64,000 bases of DNA, taken from contig NW_024037053.1 of assembly GCF_015706575.1 (NCBI RefSeq), forward strand, positions 3,596,001 to 3,660,000. The letters are read 5' to 3'. This DNA is from Patiria miniata (taxonomy: Eukaryota > Echinodermata > Asteroidea > Valvatida > Asterinidae). The notes below the pieces were generated by a model. That model made no database searches. It saw only the letters and a list, made by a program, of their open reading frames with translations, and had not been told where the DNA came from. Shown here one piece after another: positions 38,014 through 50,900 of the stretch. Position 1 is the first letter of the stretch; the number at the start of each line of letters is the position of its first letter. The position numbers were made by a program, and so were the translations under genes.

Positions 38014-40540
38014 GCTACCGTAAGCTATTGACCTCTGACCTCCAGTTGAGGTTACCCAAGAGGTCACACATACCTGGCACAGTGTTTTGTTTCAACTACA
38101 ACTGAATGAGTGCGGTATGCATTATGCTGGTGACAATTTGAAACAGCCTTGTTTTACACAACGTAGAACTTCAGTAAACATATATGATCTGGTTTAGAAA
38201 TATCAGTGATTGACGATTAATAGTTTTGTGATCTTACAACAGAACAGACGACAGCATTAACTTCGGAGTGGGAATTCTTGTCGGCACTTAATTTAAAATA
38301 ATAAATTTTACAGCGCAAGCGAAACTTGATTATGAGGCACACACTGAGTGTGGTCGGCTTTGCAACGGCGATAGTGACAAACTTGTTAATGTGATTGCCT
38401 GAGGATTGTGTGTCTAGGATTACACCACTATACAACATTCAGCATTAAAATCGCCCTCTAGACTCGCACTGTGTAGGATACCGTTGGACATTATCACACA
38501 CTCAATTTGTTATACACTTGAGCATAGGATGTAGTGCATAATTGTTGTTAATTGTGTATGTTATGCACAGTTCTTGTTTCAACATGTCCCCGGCCAAAAG
38601 GAAAATTATAAGAAACGATCTGCAATAAATTAAAGATATAAATCGTCATTTGTAAAGAGTGTAAAGATTATGTTTAAAATTTGTTGAAGAAAATTACAAA
38701 AATGTAGGCCTGCAAAATGAAACGAAGTGAGCTTCGCCAAATTGTGACAGAATTTTCATCTTAAAAGATGATGCCAGATACTATACAGGATTTCCATCTA
38801 AAATACGCTAGACTTTCTACAGATCCTTGCACTTTTCTCTGTCGAGAAGGTACGTTTTTCTCAAGGAACTGGCCAAGATAAAATTCCTCAGACTGAGCTC
38901 ATATAATCCAATGATGATAAGCGTGACCTGTGCCCAAGATCAGTCGAAGAGTAGAGACTTATATTATTATTGATGCTGTCCAGAAAACGCAGCCTCCAAC
39001 AACTTGAACATAAACTAACGGACTATGTTGCCCAAAACTAACGGACTATGTTGCCCACATAATGTAGGCCTATACGGTGTTTATAAATTTATCTGAATTA
39101 AGAAAATCATGGTTAAAATTATCATCGACCTTCCTCCTTTATATTCCACACGACAATCCATAGGGATATACAACAAGCGGTTTTTTTTTACAGCCAGCGG
39201 CGACTCCGCGTAGGCCTACCTACGGTCTGCATAGCGTTCGGCAACGCTGCAGATCGCACGTACATTTTATATCTCGCATCAACCCCGTATGACTCACCGC
39301 GCGAAACACAAGAGTGTAAAATTACCCGAGATTCTCATCCATTCAAACATTTTTTTGCTTTTCCCATCAAAGAGATCCTGTTCTAAACTCACCTTCTTGG
39401 TCGTCAAGGGTGGACTCGCATCATCTCGAAAAATGCTGGAATCCAAATCTTTGAGTTGGACGGCGGAAAACCTGAGACTTAGGATCAGGAGCATTGTTCA
39501 AAGTCGCGTGTTCACACAATGTCAACGTTGTCGTACGTACATAAACAAAATAGAAGTTTTTATTTTTAGTTCGTCCTGGACAATTCTTACCGATTGGTGG
39601 CGCTGTTGCTTTTGCAGTCGACATATCGAGAGTTCATTTTTTTGCGGCGTGCTGTCTGCATCACACCGTCGTTTGTGCATGGTTTGTGAAAACATAACCT
39701 GGAATATATAGCTTGAGTCATTGAGGTAGTATGCCTGTATTCGTTTAAATGTTTATATTTATCCGTAGTGAAGTTCATTTGTTTAATTTCAGCAGGTCAA
39801 AAGAATCGAGTATTACTACACTAGCGCATCACGGTCATTTTTGTATTGACCAGTTGTGATATTGCAATTTGTCATTGTTTGTGCACATTAAAGGGAATGT
39901 ACAACATTTGCTTTTGCTGCATTTTTCAGAAATAAATGGATTTGGAGGGTTAGTATGTAATAGCAAATGTTGTTAAACTGAGTTGCTTCACGTTTTGGGC
40001 TCGGAGATGCTGGAAAATCCAAGAAAACCAACCATATTTTTGTAGTCTGGTTCCCTGACCCCAAGCAAGATGCAACGGAGCAATTTATAGACTTTGGGAA
40101 ATTGTTAGGTCAGAGAATCAGTCTAGCAGGCTTGTACCCCTTCACAGGTGTGTAATCAATTGCAAGAAAATGCGGAATAACTAGTTAAATGAAAAATCAG
40201 CAGCCCTTTTTGAAAAAAAGTCAGTTTTCTCCAATGCTGGTCGGCCGACCAGTGTGGAAAAATACAAGTTTTCTTGTAAATGTCAGCACACCAGGGGCCA
40301 CGAGTTTACAGGATGCTTTGGACTGTCATCCCCAAGCAATCCAGTAAGATATTTCATGATAATTTGAACATTTTGTTTTTTGAATTTGATATTTGCAAAT
40401 GTTGTATTTTCCCTTTAAGTACGACCACATGCTAAAAGGCTAAAAAAATATGGTTTATTGTTTATCTACCCTCTGGCTAACTGCAAACTCATATGTCAAT
40501 GTCGGTTCAAAATTGATTCAGTGTTCGGCAACTTCAAAGT
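38014..40540. other. Region upstream of KAT14, mostly without features
   Basis: Apart from the weak exon at 39393-39494 I see nothing coding. A KAT14 5' untranslated exon or promoter may lie here, since the ATG exon may be preceded by an acceptor (CTCTCTTCAG near 41836). Confidence 0.4.
39393..39494 (-). CDS. Weak candidate first coding exon, divergent to KAT14
   Basis: An ATG at 39494 opens 34 codons (MLLILSLRFSAVQLKDLDSS, then PPLTTKK) that end exactly at a full-consensus donor, AAG|GTGAGT. The frame would be phase 0. CCGATTGG (a CCAAT-type motif) lies about 95 bp upstream. No downstream exon was found on the - strand, so this could be chance. I do not recognise the peptide. Confidence 0.2.
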
Positions 40541-40544
40541 ATGT

Positions 40545-41752
40545 TGCTGAAAATACTGGACTACCTCCGTTTATTTTCAGCCACATTTGGACTACCTTCG
40601 TATATTCAGCCACATTGCTACATGACATGTACATTATATAATTTTATAACACCTCACCCACAGATTCTGTGTCTTGATTGGCCGAGAGCGAGTCACATGT
40701 TACTTTCTAATTTTGCTATCTTTCTGTGCACGGCCAAAAGTACTATGCGCATAGCAACCAAAGTACTATACAATTAGCAACCAACGTACTATTTCCACGG
40801 CGCGGTAATGCAAATGCATGCTGGTGTGCGCGTTGTGCGTAGCGCGTATTATTCCAAAGAGAGTGCGCCGCAGACTTGGGTTCAAACATTTCGTGAAGGG
40901 GTACTTTTTAAGAGAGAAATACATTTTCCACCAATTTTGTATTGAAATTGAAGTTTATTTCAACTGTGTTCAGATTTAAATAATGTAAAATATCAAAATC
41001 AAGCAGAATCTGTGGGTGAAGTGTTATAAAACAAATATTGAATGCTTTATCTCGTGGTGAAGTAAAACTAGCCTCCCTCGGTGATCCATGGACCATTCTA
41101 TTTTCCCTCGGCTTCGCCTCGGGAAAATAAAATGGTCCATGGATCACCTCGGGAGGCTAGTTTTACTACACCACTCGAAGCATTCAATATTTGTATAATA
41201 TACCCTGTGTGCGCATGGACACCCTCATTGCTAAGGGAGCAGAAAATCAAAAAAAGATCGAAATTATTTTATCACTTCATAATCACCCCAAGTATTCTAG
41301 TGATAGCAAAAAAAAACAACCTGTTGAATTCATTACCGGTACCATCAGAGGTCTAGTTATCTTGTAATTTGGGGTTGAATTCAGACAAATTTGGGCTGCC
41401 ATTGCATTGTTCACAAAAACGTCATGCTGCATGCCGTCATGGGTTGTGATAATGGCGCCCTCACTGAGCTTGCGTCAAATTTTGGTACGGCTATATCTGA
41501 AACTGAAAGTAATGAATTCAACGTTTTTTTGCTATTAAGCAGTTATAGAATACTTGGGGTGATTATAAAGTGATAAATAATTTTGATCTTTATTTGATTT
41601 TCTGCTCCCTTAGCAATGAGGATGTCCACACACATGGTATATTTAGCAATGTGGCTGAATATACGGAGATAGTCCAGTATCAGCCACAATATACGGAGAT
41701 AGTCCAGTATTAAGCCACAATGTACGGAGATAGTCCAGTATTCAGCCACACT
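40545..41752. repeat. Nested inverted repeats with inverted tandem units
   Basis: Four inverted pairs are stacked. The tandem unit GTATATTCAGCCACA...TGGACTACCTCC at 40545-40620 faces the inverse unit repeated three times at 41646-41752. 40650-40688 faces 40995-41036 (ATAACACTTCACCCACAGATT type). A palindrome of about 75-80 bp arms lies at 41034-41192, centred on GGCTTCGCC. 41206-41318 faces 41528-41640 (TGCTAAGGGAGCAGAAAATC). Confidence 0.8.
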
Positions 41753-41919
41753 CATTGGTCAACCTCAAAGCCAGAGAGCCTAAGATGTAAGGTTAAACAT
41801 GTAGTTATCATATAACTCTATCTGTGGCTCTCTTCAGGACTTGTGGCCGATTGCACTGACTATTCTGCTCTCATCAAGTTGAGGAACCTTTTTTCTGACG
41901 TTGCTTCAACAACTTAACG

Positions 41920-44900
41920 ATGTCACTCACCAAAGAAGCCTCCCTGTCTGCTGAAGAGGCTGTTGATCCGGTGAGTATTTTGTTTTACTGAAGTTTTCAA
42001 AACGTGTATATATTCAGTTTTTGTTGTGTGGCTGACTATCATTTAGCCGTAAATAAGTCTTTTTAAACATTGTAACATGATTGATAAAAGTGGTTGATAA
42101 TGTAACAGGGAGATGGGGAGGAGATCGATGTCGTTTCCATGGATACCAAGTCGAGTGATGAGGTCAAGGTTGAGGTCATGACCCCAGAGCGTACCTCTCC
42201 CGTCACTGTCGTGGAACCTCCCACGGAGCCTACCACACCCCAGGATACAGACCCACAGTGTTACTGTAACAAACCCAGGGACGGACTCATGCTGCAGTGC
42301 GATATGTGCAAGAGGAAGTTTCATATGGGTGAGAGTTGAAGAGAAAATCTACCATCTTTTTTACCCACCCTCAAGCCCGGTTCATACTTCACGCGAAAGC
42401 AAGTGCGAAGCGAAATTCATGTCGTCAACAATGGTGGACGCGCTTCAAATGTATTGTTGACGTCACGAATTTCGCTTCGCTTTCGCTTTCGCGTGAAGTG
42501 TGAACCGGGCTTTAAGTGGTTTTTTGTTTTTAAATACATGTTAATGCTGTTTAACTGTTGGTGTGTAGCAAGCTCAATTTTCCGATCTCTGCAGGTTGTC
42601 TGAAGACTGGTAACCCCAGCACGCTGGATGGCGACACCTACTTCTCCTTGAGATGTGAAGGATGTAGCCACACCCACGAAGAGGTAGTCACCAGGATGAA
42701 GCTGACATGGTAAACGGACCAAATGATTTTAAACTCTTAAAGGGCCCATGCAACGTACTTGTTTTAATGCAATCCTTTACAATGCACCTTTGTGAACCTT
42801 ATTTTCAATATTCATTTTGCCATTTTCAAAGGTATTTTGGTGCCTTTTTTGTTTTATGCTAATGCAAATTTCCATATTCATGAGGAAATATGTGATTTCA
42901 TTTCAGGCAGAATCTCCATGTTACAGCTATTTCCGCACCAAAAGTGATTGAGAATTTTGGATATTTTTCTGTCGTAAATGTTCTTTATTGATGCGTTGTT
43001 GTGTCAGTACATGGCAGTAACCAGTGAGCAAATTTTTCTCACAAATGTTTCCAATGAGCAAAGTTTTGGGTTCACAATTTAAACAGAAACCCCTAAACTG
43101 AACAGTGTCTTCCTGAAATGACATCACAGCAACAGCGCCCTTAATTGTCTAGAAAAGCATGGACAATTTTAAATGTCTAAAGAAGTGCATTTTTCAATAA
43201 AATTAACCAAAAAGGGATGTGAAATAGTTTTCATACATTTAAGAGAAGTAGAAAGTTGCACAAAATATGTTCCTAAGAAAAAATCCATTGCAGTCACTTG
43301 ATTTTGTCAGCCAGAGAGGTTTGATTAATTAAATGCTGGATGTTGAAGAGCATTATCTTTTCAAACCTTGTTACAACTGTGCAAATCTTCATTGCTTGAT
43401 TCCTGTTCCTTCACAGGCAACAGGTGGTGATTCTGTCGCTGTATAACCTGAGTCTTAAGAAGAGCGGTCGCAAAGGGTTCTTCCGCTGGAAGGAGGACAT
43501 CTGTGAATTCATATCGCAGCACTGGACCCTAATCTTTGGCAACAGGTAAGACCTTGCATATACACCATACGATGTCACAATGTCTAAACTTTACATTTTG
43601 TGGAGTTTTTGGACTTTGAATTTTTAGTTGTGCTCATCATATCAGCTAATTTTGAATACTTTTGGACAATTTCAGCGTCACGGACATTACATTTACAAAA
43701 ATGTGATGTCCACGACAGAGCGAATTAATCAAGATGTCTAATTAATGATTCAGAGAAATGATCCCAAACTCCTAGTCTGTAATCTCCTTGACCACTACTA
43801 GATGATGGATGTATGAGATTTGAAAGATACATTTTCAGGCTTATCCACTGAGCTCCTCAAATACAAAAAAAAATCGGCTCATCGTCCGTGAGGCTGGATT
43901 CGCCCCTTTGCAGTAAAGCCAATTAATTTGACATTTCCAAAAGTGTTTCCGGATAACAGAGCAATAGTTTGAAACTTGAGCTCGGAGTCACACATGCAAA
44001 GTTTTGTTTGTTTTCTATTGTGTCTGAAACATTTATGTGTCAAGTTCAAACAAATTTGACATCATTTGTCTCAATCATTGTGCAAATCATTGTGTCACAC
44101 AGGCGCAGCCTGTGGTTCAGTGCATTAGGGATATGTGGGGTGTGCCATGTCAATTTTCGAATAATTTAGTATTCGATTATTTAAAACAGCACTTTACCAA
44201 ATATTTGAATATTCAAACTTGCCAATCAAGTTTACACATGCATGCATGCAATGACGGATTGATGCAGATGATGGCGAAAAGCTATTCGAATATTTGATTT
44301 GATGGTCGAATATTCGAATATTCAGTATATTCGGGAAAGCCCTAGTGTGTCAACAATTGCCAAATACAAGCCCGATTTTATTATTATATTTCTTCCATTT
44401 CCAGCAAAGCCAAGACCCAGACTTGGCACGGTACCGTCGCCGGTGTCCTCTCTGTCAGCAACAAGTCTCTCTTCAAGTCAGGAGCGTCCGAGTTCGGCGA
44501 GGCGGGCTGGTGGTCCCTGATCGAGATGAAACCGCCCGAGCTCAAACCAGAAATTCCTCGTAAGCAAATCTTAAACATCTTCTTTTGACTATAATTCCAT
44601 TTCTTAATATTTAACTTTGCGTAAGTTTGATCACTTACATGTAAATCCCCCGTTTTGTTATTGGACTCTTCCAGCTGGTACTGGGAAGCAGTATGTAGCT
44701 GGTAGAAAAGCCAAGGTCCCCTTTGAACCAACCATTAAGGTGGAGGGGTTGAGGAACAGGAAGAGGGGAACATCTGTCGAATCGGCCATCGAACTAAAAG
44801 AAAAACGATCCAGAACCCAGGTATGAGTGTTTTAAAGCATGACTCTTAAAATAATTAAATTAAAAACTTAAAGCTATTTCAATTCTTCCTTTTTTGGTCG

Positions 44901-47900
44901 AGTTTTTGAATGATGTCTTACAGTCCTTGTAAGTAATCCTTGTTTTTTGCCCTCTGGCAATGTAATGGCAGGAGGCCAAGGATATCCGCAGGGCCAAGCA
45001 GGCCATTGCCAGTGAGGAGCTCAACAAGAAAGTAAAACTACAGAGGGAGGTGGACATTGATGATAGTAGTATGGACAGCTTTGGTAGCGAGGTATGTGTG
45101 TCAGTTACGTTAGCATCTTGTCGATTTGTTTTCATGAAATGATTCAGTCAGTGTTCTTTAACCTTCCTCCTCAATGAACAGGGTTTGAATCCTGTTCAGG
45201 CCTATCGTGCAGATTGTGTTCCCTACTGTGTTCAGGGTTTTACTTAATAGGCATTTCCTCTCACATTTTTCACCATCTTCCATCAAAATGTTTCTTTTTT
45301 TAGGCATCCTTGATTTTTATGTTCAGGAATTTAAAAACAAAAATATTTGTGTGTGCATGAAACCTCTTTTCGTTCAATCAAGTGTGACCTGTTCTGTGAA
45401 AAGCAGACGCTTCTGGGCAGAGGTTGAAATTGAGATAGGGCCAAAAAACGCTGTGGGGGGTGATTTTTTTTCGATTTTCAATTGTTTGCATATTTGTTAT
45501 CCTGAACATGTCTTAAATATACCATAAGAGTTTGAAACCCTAAGTTGAACTCTAAATATAGTATTTTTGATGATAAAGTTAAAGAAATTACTGTTATTGT
45601 GACGTTCGTGGCCATTTTCTCCGTTTTCTACTTTTCGACACAATGAACTTAAAAATAGCATAACTCTGCCCAGGAATGACCGGTTTCAAAAATTAAACCA
45701 CCTATTAAAAGGAAAAAGAACATATGTTAACAATATGCACAAATCTCATTTTTGACTTTATGCCCAGAAAAGTCTGATTTTGACAGAACAGGTAACAAGT
45801 ATGTTCACTCCAACTAGGTATTAAATTAACTTTTCCATTTATTTCTGGCAATGAAACTGTGTGCTCCTCAAATCACAGGGAGCCTGATGAGATTGAAGTG
45901 CAAAGGAATAATTTAAAAATGGGAAAAGAGCAACCAAGTAAAAACACTAAATAAAGAGAAAAGAAGCCAATTTCATTCAGGATATTATATTTTGGATTTT
46001 GTAAGTGGTTTGCATTTTTATTCCAAGAGTTCACTTTGACTGGTACTATAAAACATCACAGATCTCCCGTACAATTTCACCCTTCTTCCTTTTTTTACCC
46101 CTGTGATTGTAGAGCTTTGGGCTGCCCCCTTCTGTTCCCGATTCACCCTCTGTCCTGAGCTTGCTTGGAGGCGACAACAGCTCAGACTTCCTTCTCTCCA
46201 ATCTCCTCAACGAAAGTGATCTTACTCCAGCAGGTAAGAACTCGTTTTGGAGCATCAGAATCAACAGTCCTTGTGAACCCTTTCAACTCGCTGTGTAATG
46301 CATTGTTTTTCTGTTTGGAATACAACAATACTCCAGTAAGGCCAGGTAAGTAAAATAAGTAGTTTCTCATCCTGCCTGTTCAGTTGAGAAAATGAAGGAG
46401 GCGGCGCTGTTTTTTGTGCTTTTTTTCCCCAAGATGGCGGATGGATTCTTCAATTTTCTTGACTATTTTGCTGAGACAAATTTGTGTCCTAAGGAGCCAC
46501 TACCCTTTCTACATAAGTAAAACACATGTTGGAAACAAATAAAAGACAGTATATTGACGAGATACATGCAAAATATATTGCAAATGTATGAATTAAAAAA
46601 AAAAAAAAGGAAGTGGGTGGGGACAAGAAACTAGTTTATTTTTTACTCAGCCTAAGACTTGCAGGTTTGCATGGTGGATTGTTAGATGTAAAGTTTGCAG
46701 TAGCACCATGTAAACAAATCTCTTTTGTGACTTTGTGAGGTTCTGAAAAGAGCCGGTTCGATTATAGTATGCAACTGTGGAGCGTCTATGTCAAACAGGT
46801 GTGTCATCTTGCCAAACTACATTACCCATCTTCACCCCTCACAGCATCTTTCGCCCCTGCTCACCCTACTTTCTTCTCACCCATACAGAGACCATCCCCT
46901 CGGCCCTGATGGCGGGAGACGAGGACGACTTCATCCCCCCATCCAAGGGCATCCCTCTCTTCCGCATCCCCACCCCGGTCTTGAGCAGCCAGGCCAGCAG
47001 CAGTAACAGCTCCTCCTTGGGTCTTGACATCAAGGAAGGTGATGGAGGAGACAAGGGCGGGGGGAAAGCAACCATCGGCGACACCCGGGCGGAGACTGTC
47101 TCCAAGGCCATGACCCGGAGGTCAAAGGTCATGGAGGTCAAAGCGGATGAGAAGCAGGAAGAAGGCCCGAAGTAAGTCAGGAGATGGGATCTTATGTACA
47201 ATCTTGTCGCTAAACGGATGAAGGGTGGGGCACTCCTCACTAAACGTTGGAGGAGGAAACTGTCTTAAGAAACATATTCATGAAGAAAGGTTCCCTTAAA
47301 TTTCATTGGTGGCTACCTGTCATGACGATAAATTTTATTCCCGGTAGTGTAATTAGCTAAACTTACGTGCGCCTGCAGAATGCGACATCTGTATTTTAAC
47401 ACGCAAAATTGTTGATGCCATTTCACCAGTCACATAAAAATGCCAATAAGAAACCCAAGAAATATGGCATCACAAATGCCCGTAAAAGTACACTGGCTAA
47501 TTAGCAATGCAACAGCATCCAGTGTCTGAACATTTTACCAAATCAGATCACAATAGTAGTGACATTTCCAAAATATTTAGATACCTGCCGATGAGTGTCT
47601 ACGAGGAGCAACAGTTACTGCGCGTGATTGAAGCCTGCCCTCAAGCTGTCGAGAAGAACCCGGCCGCGAGACGGCTCAGGCGAAAACTACTGGTCCGACA
47701 GGTAAGTTCGAAATCTGTGAATCTCCCTTTCTGCGTACAGCGGAGAAGAGAACCCTTTGCAAATCGTAGGTGGCGAGTTTGCTCAATTCAAACACAGCTG
47801 GTGAAATTGCGACTGGCCCAAATATCATTAGCTTTAATTAATGGATTGGTTTATTCGCCACAAATGTGGAGCCGCAATTCCTATGCTGAGTTTGGAACTA

Positions 47901-50900
47901 ACTCTCTAAATCTTCTAGAGCAGAGCTGCCCAAGCCTAAAAAGCCCCAAACGAGAGTTGTTGTCCACGGCTATGGATAGTCACTCTAACTTTAAAAGCCT
48001 TGGCCACAAAACAAACCAATTTTGACAAAGCCCAACAACCTATCCTAAAGCCGATGTATCAGGCACCGGCTATTTCTTGTTCATTTTTTGCCTCTTTCAG
48101 GAGAAGCGAGATCGGGGCTTACCGCTGTTTGACCTTGACGCCACCATGCAGCAGATACTGCAGAAGGCGACCGACATCCGGCCAACCTCAGTCTCGGACC
48201 TCTTACTCACCCAGAGTCCGCTGCGACACCTCAGCCCGTCCAAAGTATCGTCCAGCCGCGACAGCGGCGATTACCGCATTCTGGATCGCTTCCAGGTAGT
48301 TTAAGAAATACTCAAACACGCAACTAAAGTTATTAGAACATTGTAACTGTTCCATGAATTTATTAATAGTATGACAGATTGGTGATGGAATTGTTAATTT
48401 GATGATAAAAGCATGGAATTTAGCACAAAGTCACTGTATCTCATGAGAAAGATATTTGGCTAAGGGCCATCGCAGATTTGTTCTTTGAAAAAAATATAGG
48501 CAGAATAACAAGCAAAGGCAGCCATTTTGAAAGTTTGCAAATCGCTTGTTATTCTACCTATATTTTTTCCAATCTGCGATGGCCCTGTAGCTAAAAAGTT
48601 TCTGTAGGGCATGTTTTAACTGTGTGTTAACGTTCATGCTTTTATCATCAAATGAGCAATTCTATCATATTTTGCACCAATCTGCCTGACAAAAACCATA
48701 GAGTGCGTGACTGATTTGGGGTAGTACAGGGAGTAACAGGCAGGGTGGTTTGGGGCAGTACAGGGAGTAACAGGCAGGGTGGTTTGGGCGTTACAGGGAC
48801 TAATGTCATATATTCCTTTGGTGTGTAAAACATTGTTTGCCACATTACAGCCGTCAACTATTGTGAAATATGACTTTCTTCATTCGTCTTTCTTTGGACT
48901 CGTATGCAGATGCCTAATACAGCCGTGAGAGCTCAACAGCGCCACCACACCTCCTTCAGAGCTCGACTAGTCGGTTGTGACGAAGCGGCCATGATGCAGA
49001 GTATCATATCTCCATACACGTCCAGGTAGTGCATCCGTCTTTACATCAACAACTTCTCTGGGTTTTTCAATTCTAAAATCTCAATACCGGATCCCACAAA
49101 AGCAAATTTAGAAATCATCAAATTTATATGATCTCAAAGATAAAAAGGGGTTTTTAAATCCAAAGTTTAAGTGTTAGTTCACAAGATTTGCGTCAATACG
49201 AAAGTGTGATTTTTTTGCAAAAGGCACTCAACATTTGGAAATTGTTGAAAAGTTGAAATGGCATCTTGACATTTAGGATTAAAGAACCTTCTGCAATTTT
49301 TTTATGAAATATATTTTAATCTTTATATAATTGGCGCTGCAAATACTGTAAACAGTTTACAACGGATGATGTATTTGAAGCACCATTATAAGAATTTCAA
49401 ACGGAACTAAATTTACCTTTAGCTGAAATAAACAACGTCGGTGGTCGAGTGGTTAAGAGTAGTAAGCAGGAGGTCGTGGGTTCGAGTCCCATCCACATGA
49501 ACAAGTGAAATTTTCAAATTTTCAAAGTTCTAGGATAGCACAGTGTTAATTTAAAAGAATATATCAGAATATGAAATCTGAGATGGGCAAAACTCAATAA
49601 TATTAAAACTTGTACTGTACCATGGTTACCCTGCAGAGTGCTGAAGCCTTTCATTAGACGTGACTACGAGTCGCGTCCCGCCAAACTGAGATTGATGGAG
49701 GAGATTATACAGCATCGCAAGCAGCAGGACCCTGCCTTCATCCCCCAGCCCCTGGCCCCCATCGACTACTGCTACCTCCGACCCCAACATATCCCATCAG
49801 TCAACAATCTGTGCAGAGAGTTTTTCTGGCCCGGAATAGACCGTAAGTCTCCAGCAGTGTGGGAGTCAAGTCCATCACCAGTACAGTTTAAAAGTAAATC
49901 ATAAGCCCAATCACAAGTCTGGCCACAAGCAACAGTTACTGAACAGTTTCAAAGGACTGCCTTTGGACAGCTCATTTGAATAGCTTGTGACTTTACTTGA
50001 GAATGGAGGACTTGTCATGGACTCGACTACAACACTGGTCCAGAGATGTGTGAACGCAAGTTTTACAGCGCGTCCCAAAATACCCGCAACATTTTTTTGT
50101 GAGGCTCTAGCGTCGCCGCAGAAACATGTACAGTGGAACACCGCTATAACGAACATCGCAAGATCCACAGAAAATGTTCATAATAGCGATCGTTCGGTAT
50201 AGCGATTTTAAGCTGCCGGTGCTCCGGTACTCATTTTTCAATAAATGGCGCCCTTCAGAACTTCACCCTGCACGCCCTGGTAGTTACTGAAAGACGACTT
50301 CGAACACGTGCCGACTACTGAATTATGTAATAACACAGTTTTGAGCTTACTACCTATATCAGTGGGTGGCTTTCCCCTTCTATGCCTTGGGGAAATAATA
50401 GCCACTTGTTGCTCTTCTGTTGACGGTTTTCAACAACAATCTTCGGTTGGTTTTGTACACAAAAATGGGGAGCCAAGGACGATGTTCGGTACAGCCGATT
50501 GTTCGGTATTGCGGTGTTCGGTATAGCGACGTTCCACTGTACCACCATTATTTTTATATCATTTTAAAGCTTGGAATCTTAACTTTATCCCTGATAAGTA
50601 TTGGTTTGATTTTTAAAAGGGTTTTCAAATTAAGGCACGTCAAAAACAAACTCAACTGATTTTAAGGAAAATCAATCATTAGCATTTTGTTCTAATGTGG
50701 AAATGGTTCATCATGTTCATGATGTGATGATCTCGTTGCCTTTTACTTTCTGTGTTTCCTTTTCTTTTTGATCCACGTAGACTAATCAACTCACAATAGT
50801 GTTCTTCGTTACAAGTTCAATGTGTTTGTAATATAAATCAACTTTTTAAAAATTTATTTCAATAGCTTGTTGACTCCAGTTTGCATCTGATGTACCGCAT

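Noticed and set aside
10777-41919. Retrovirus, LTR element or Polinton with coding genes
   Set aside because: No reverse transcriptase, integrase, capsid or polymerase motif was recognised in any frame; the only weak hint is one possible solo LTR at 25221-25765.
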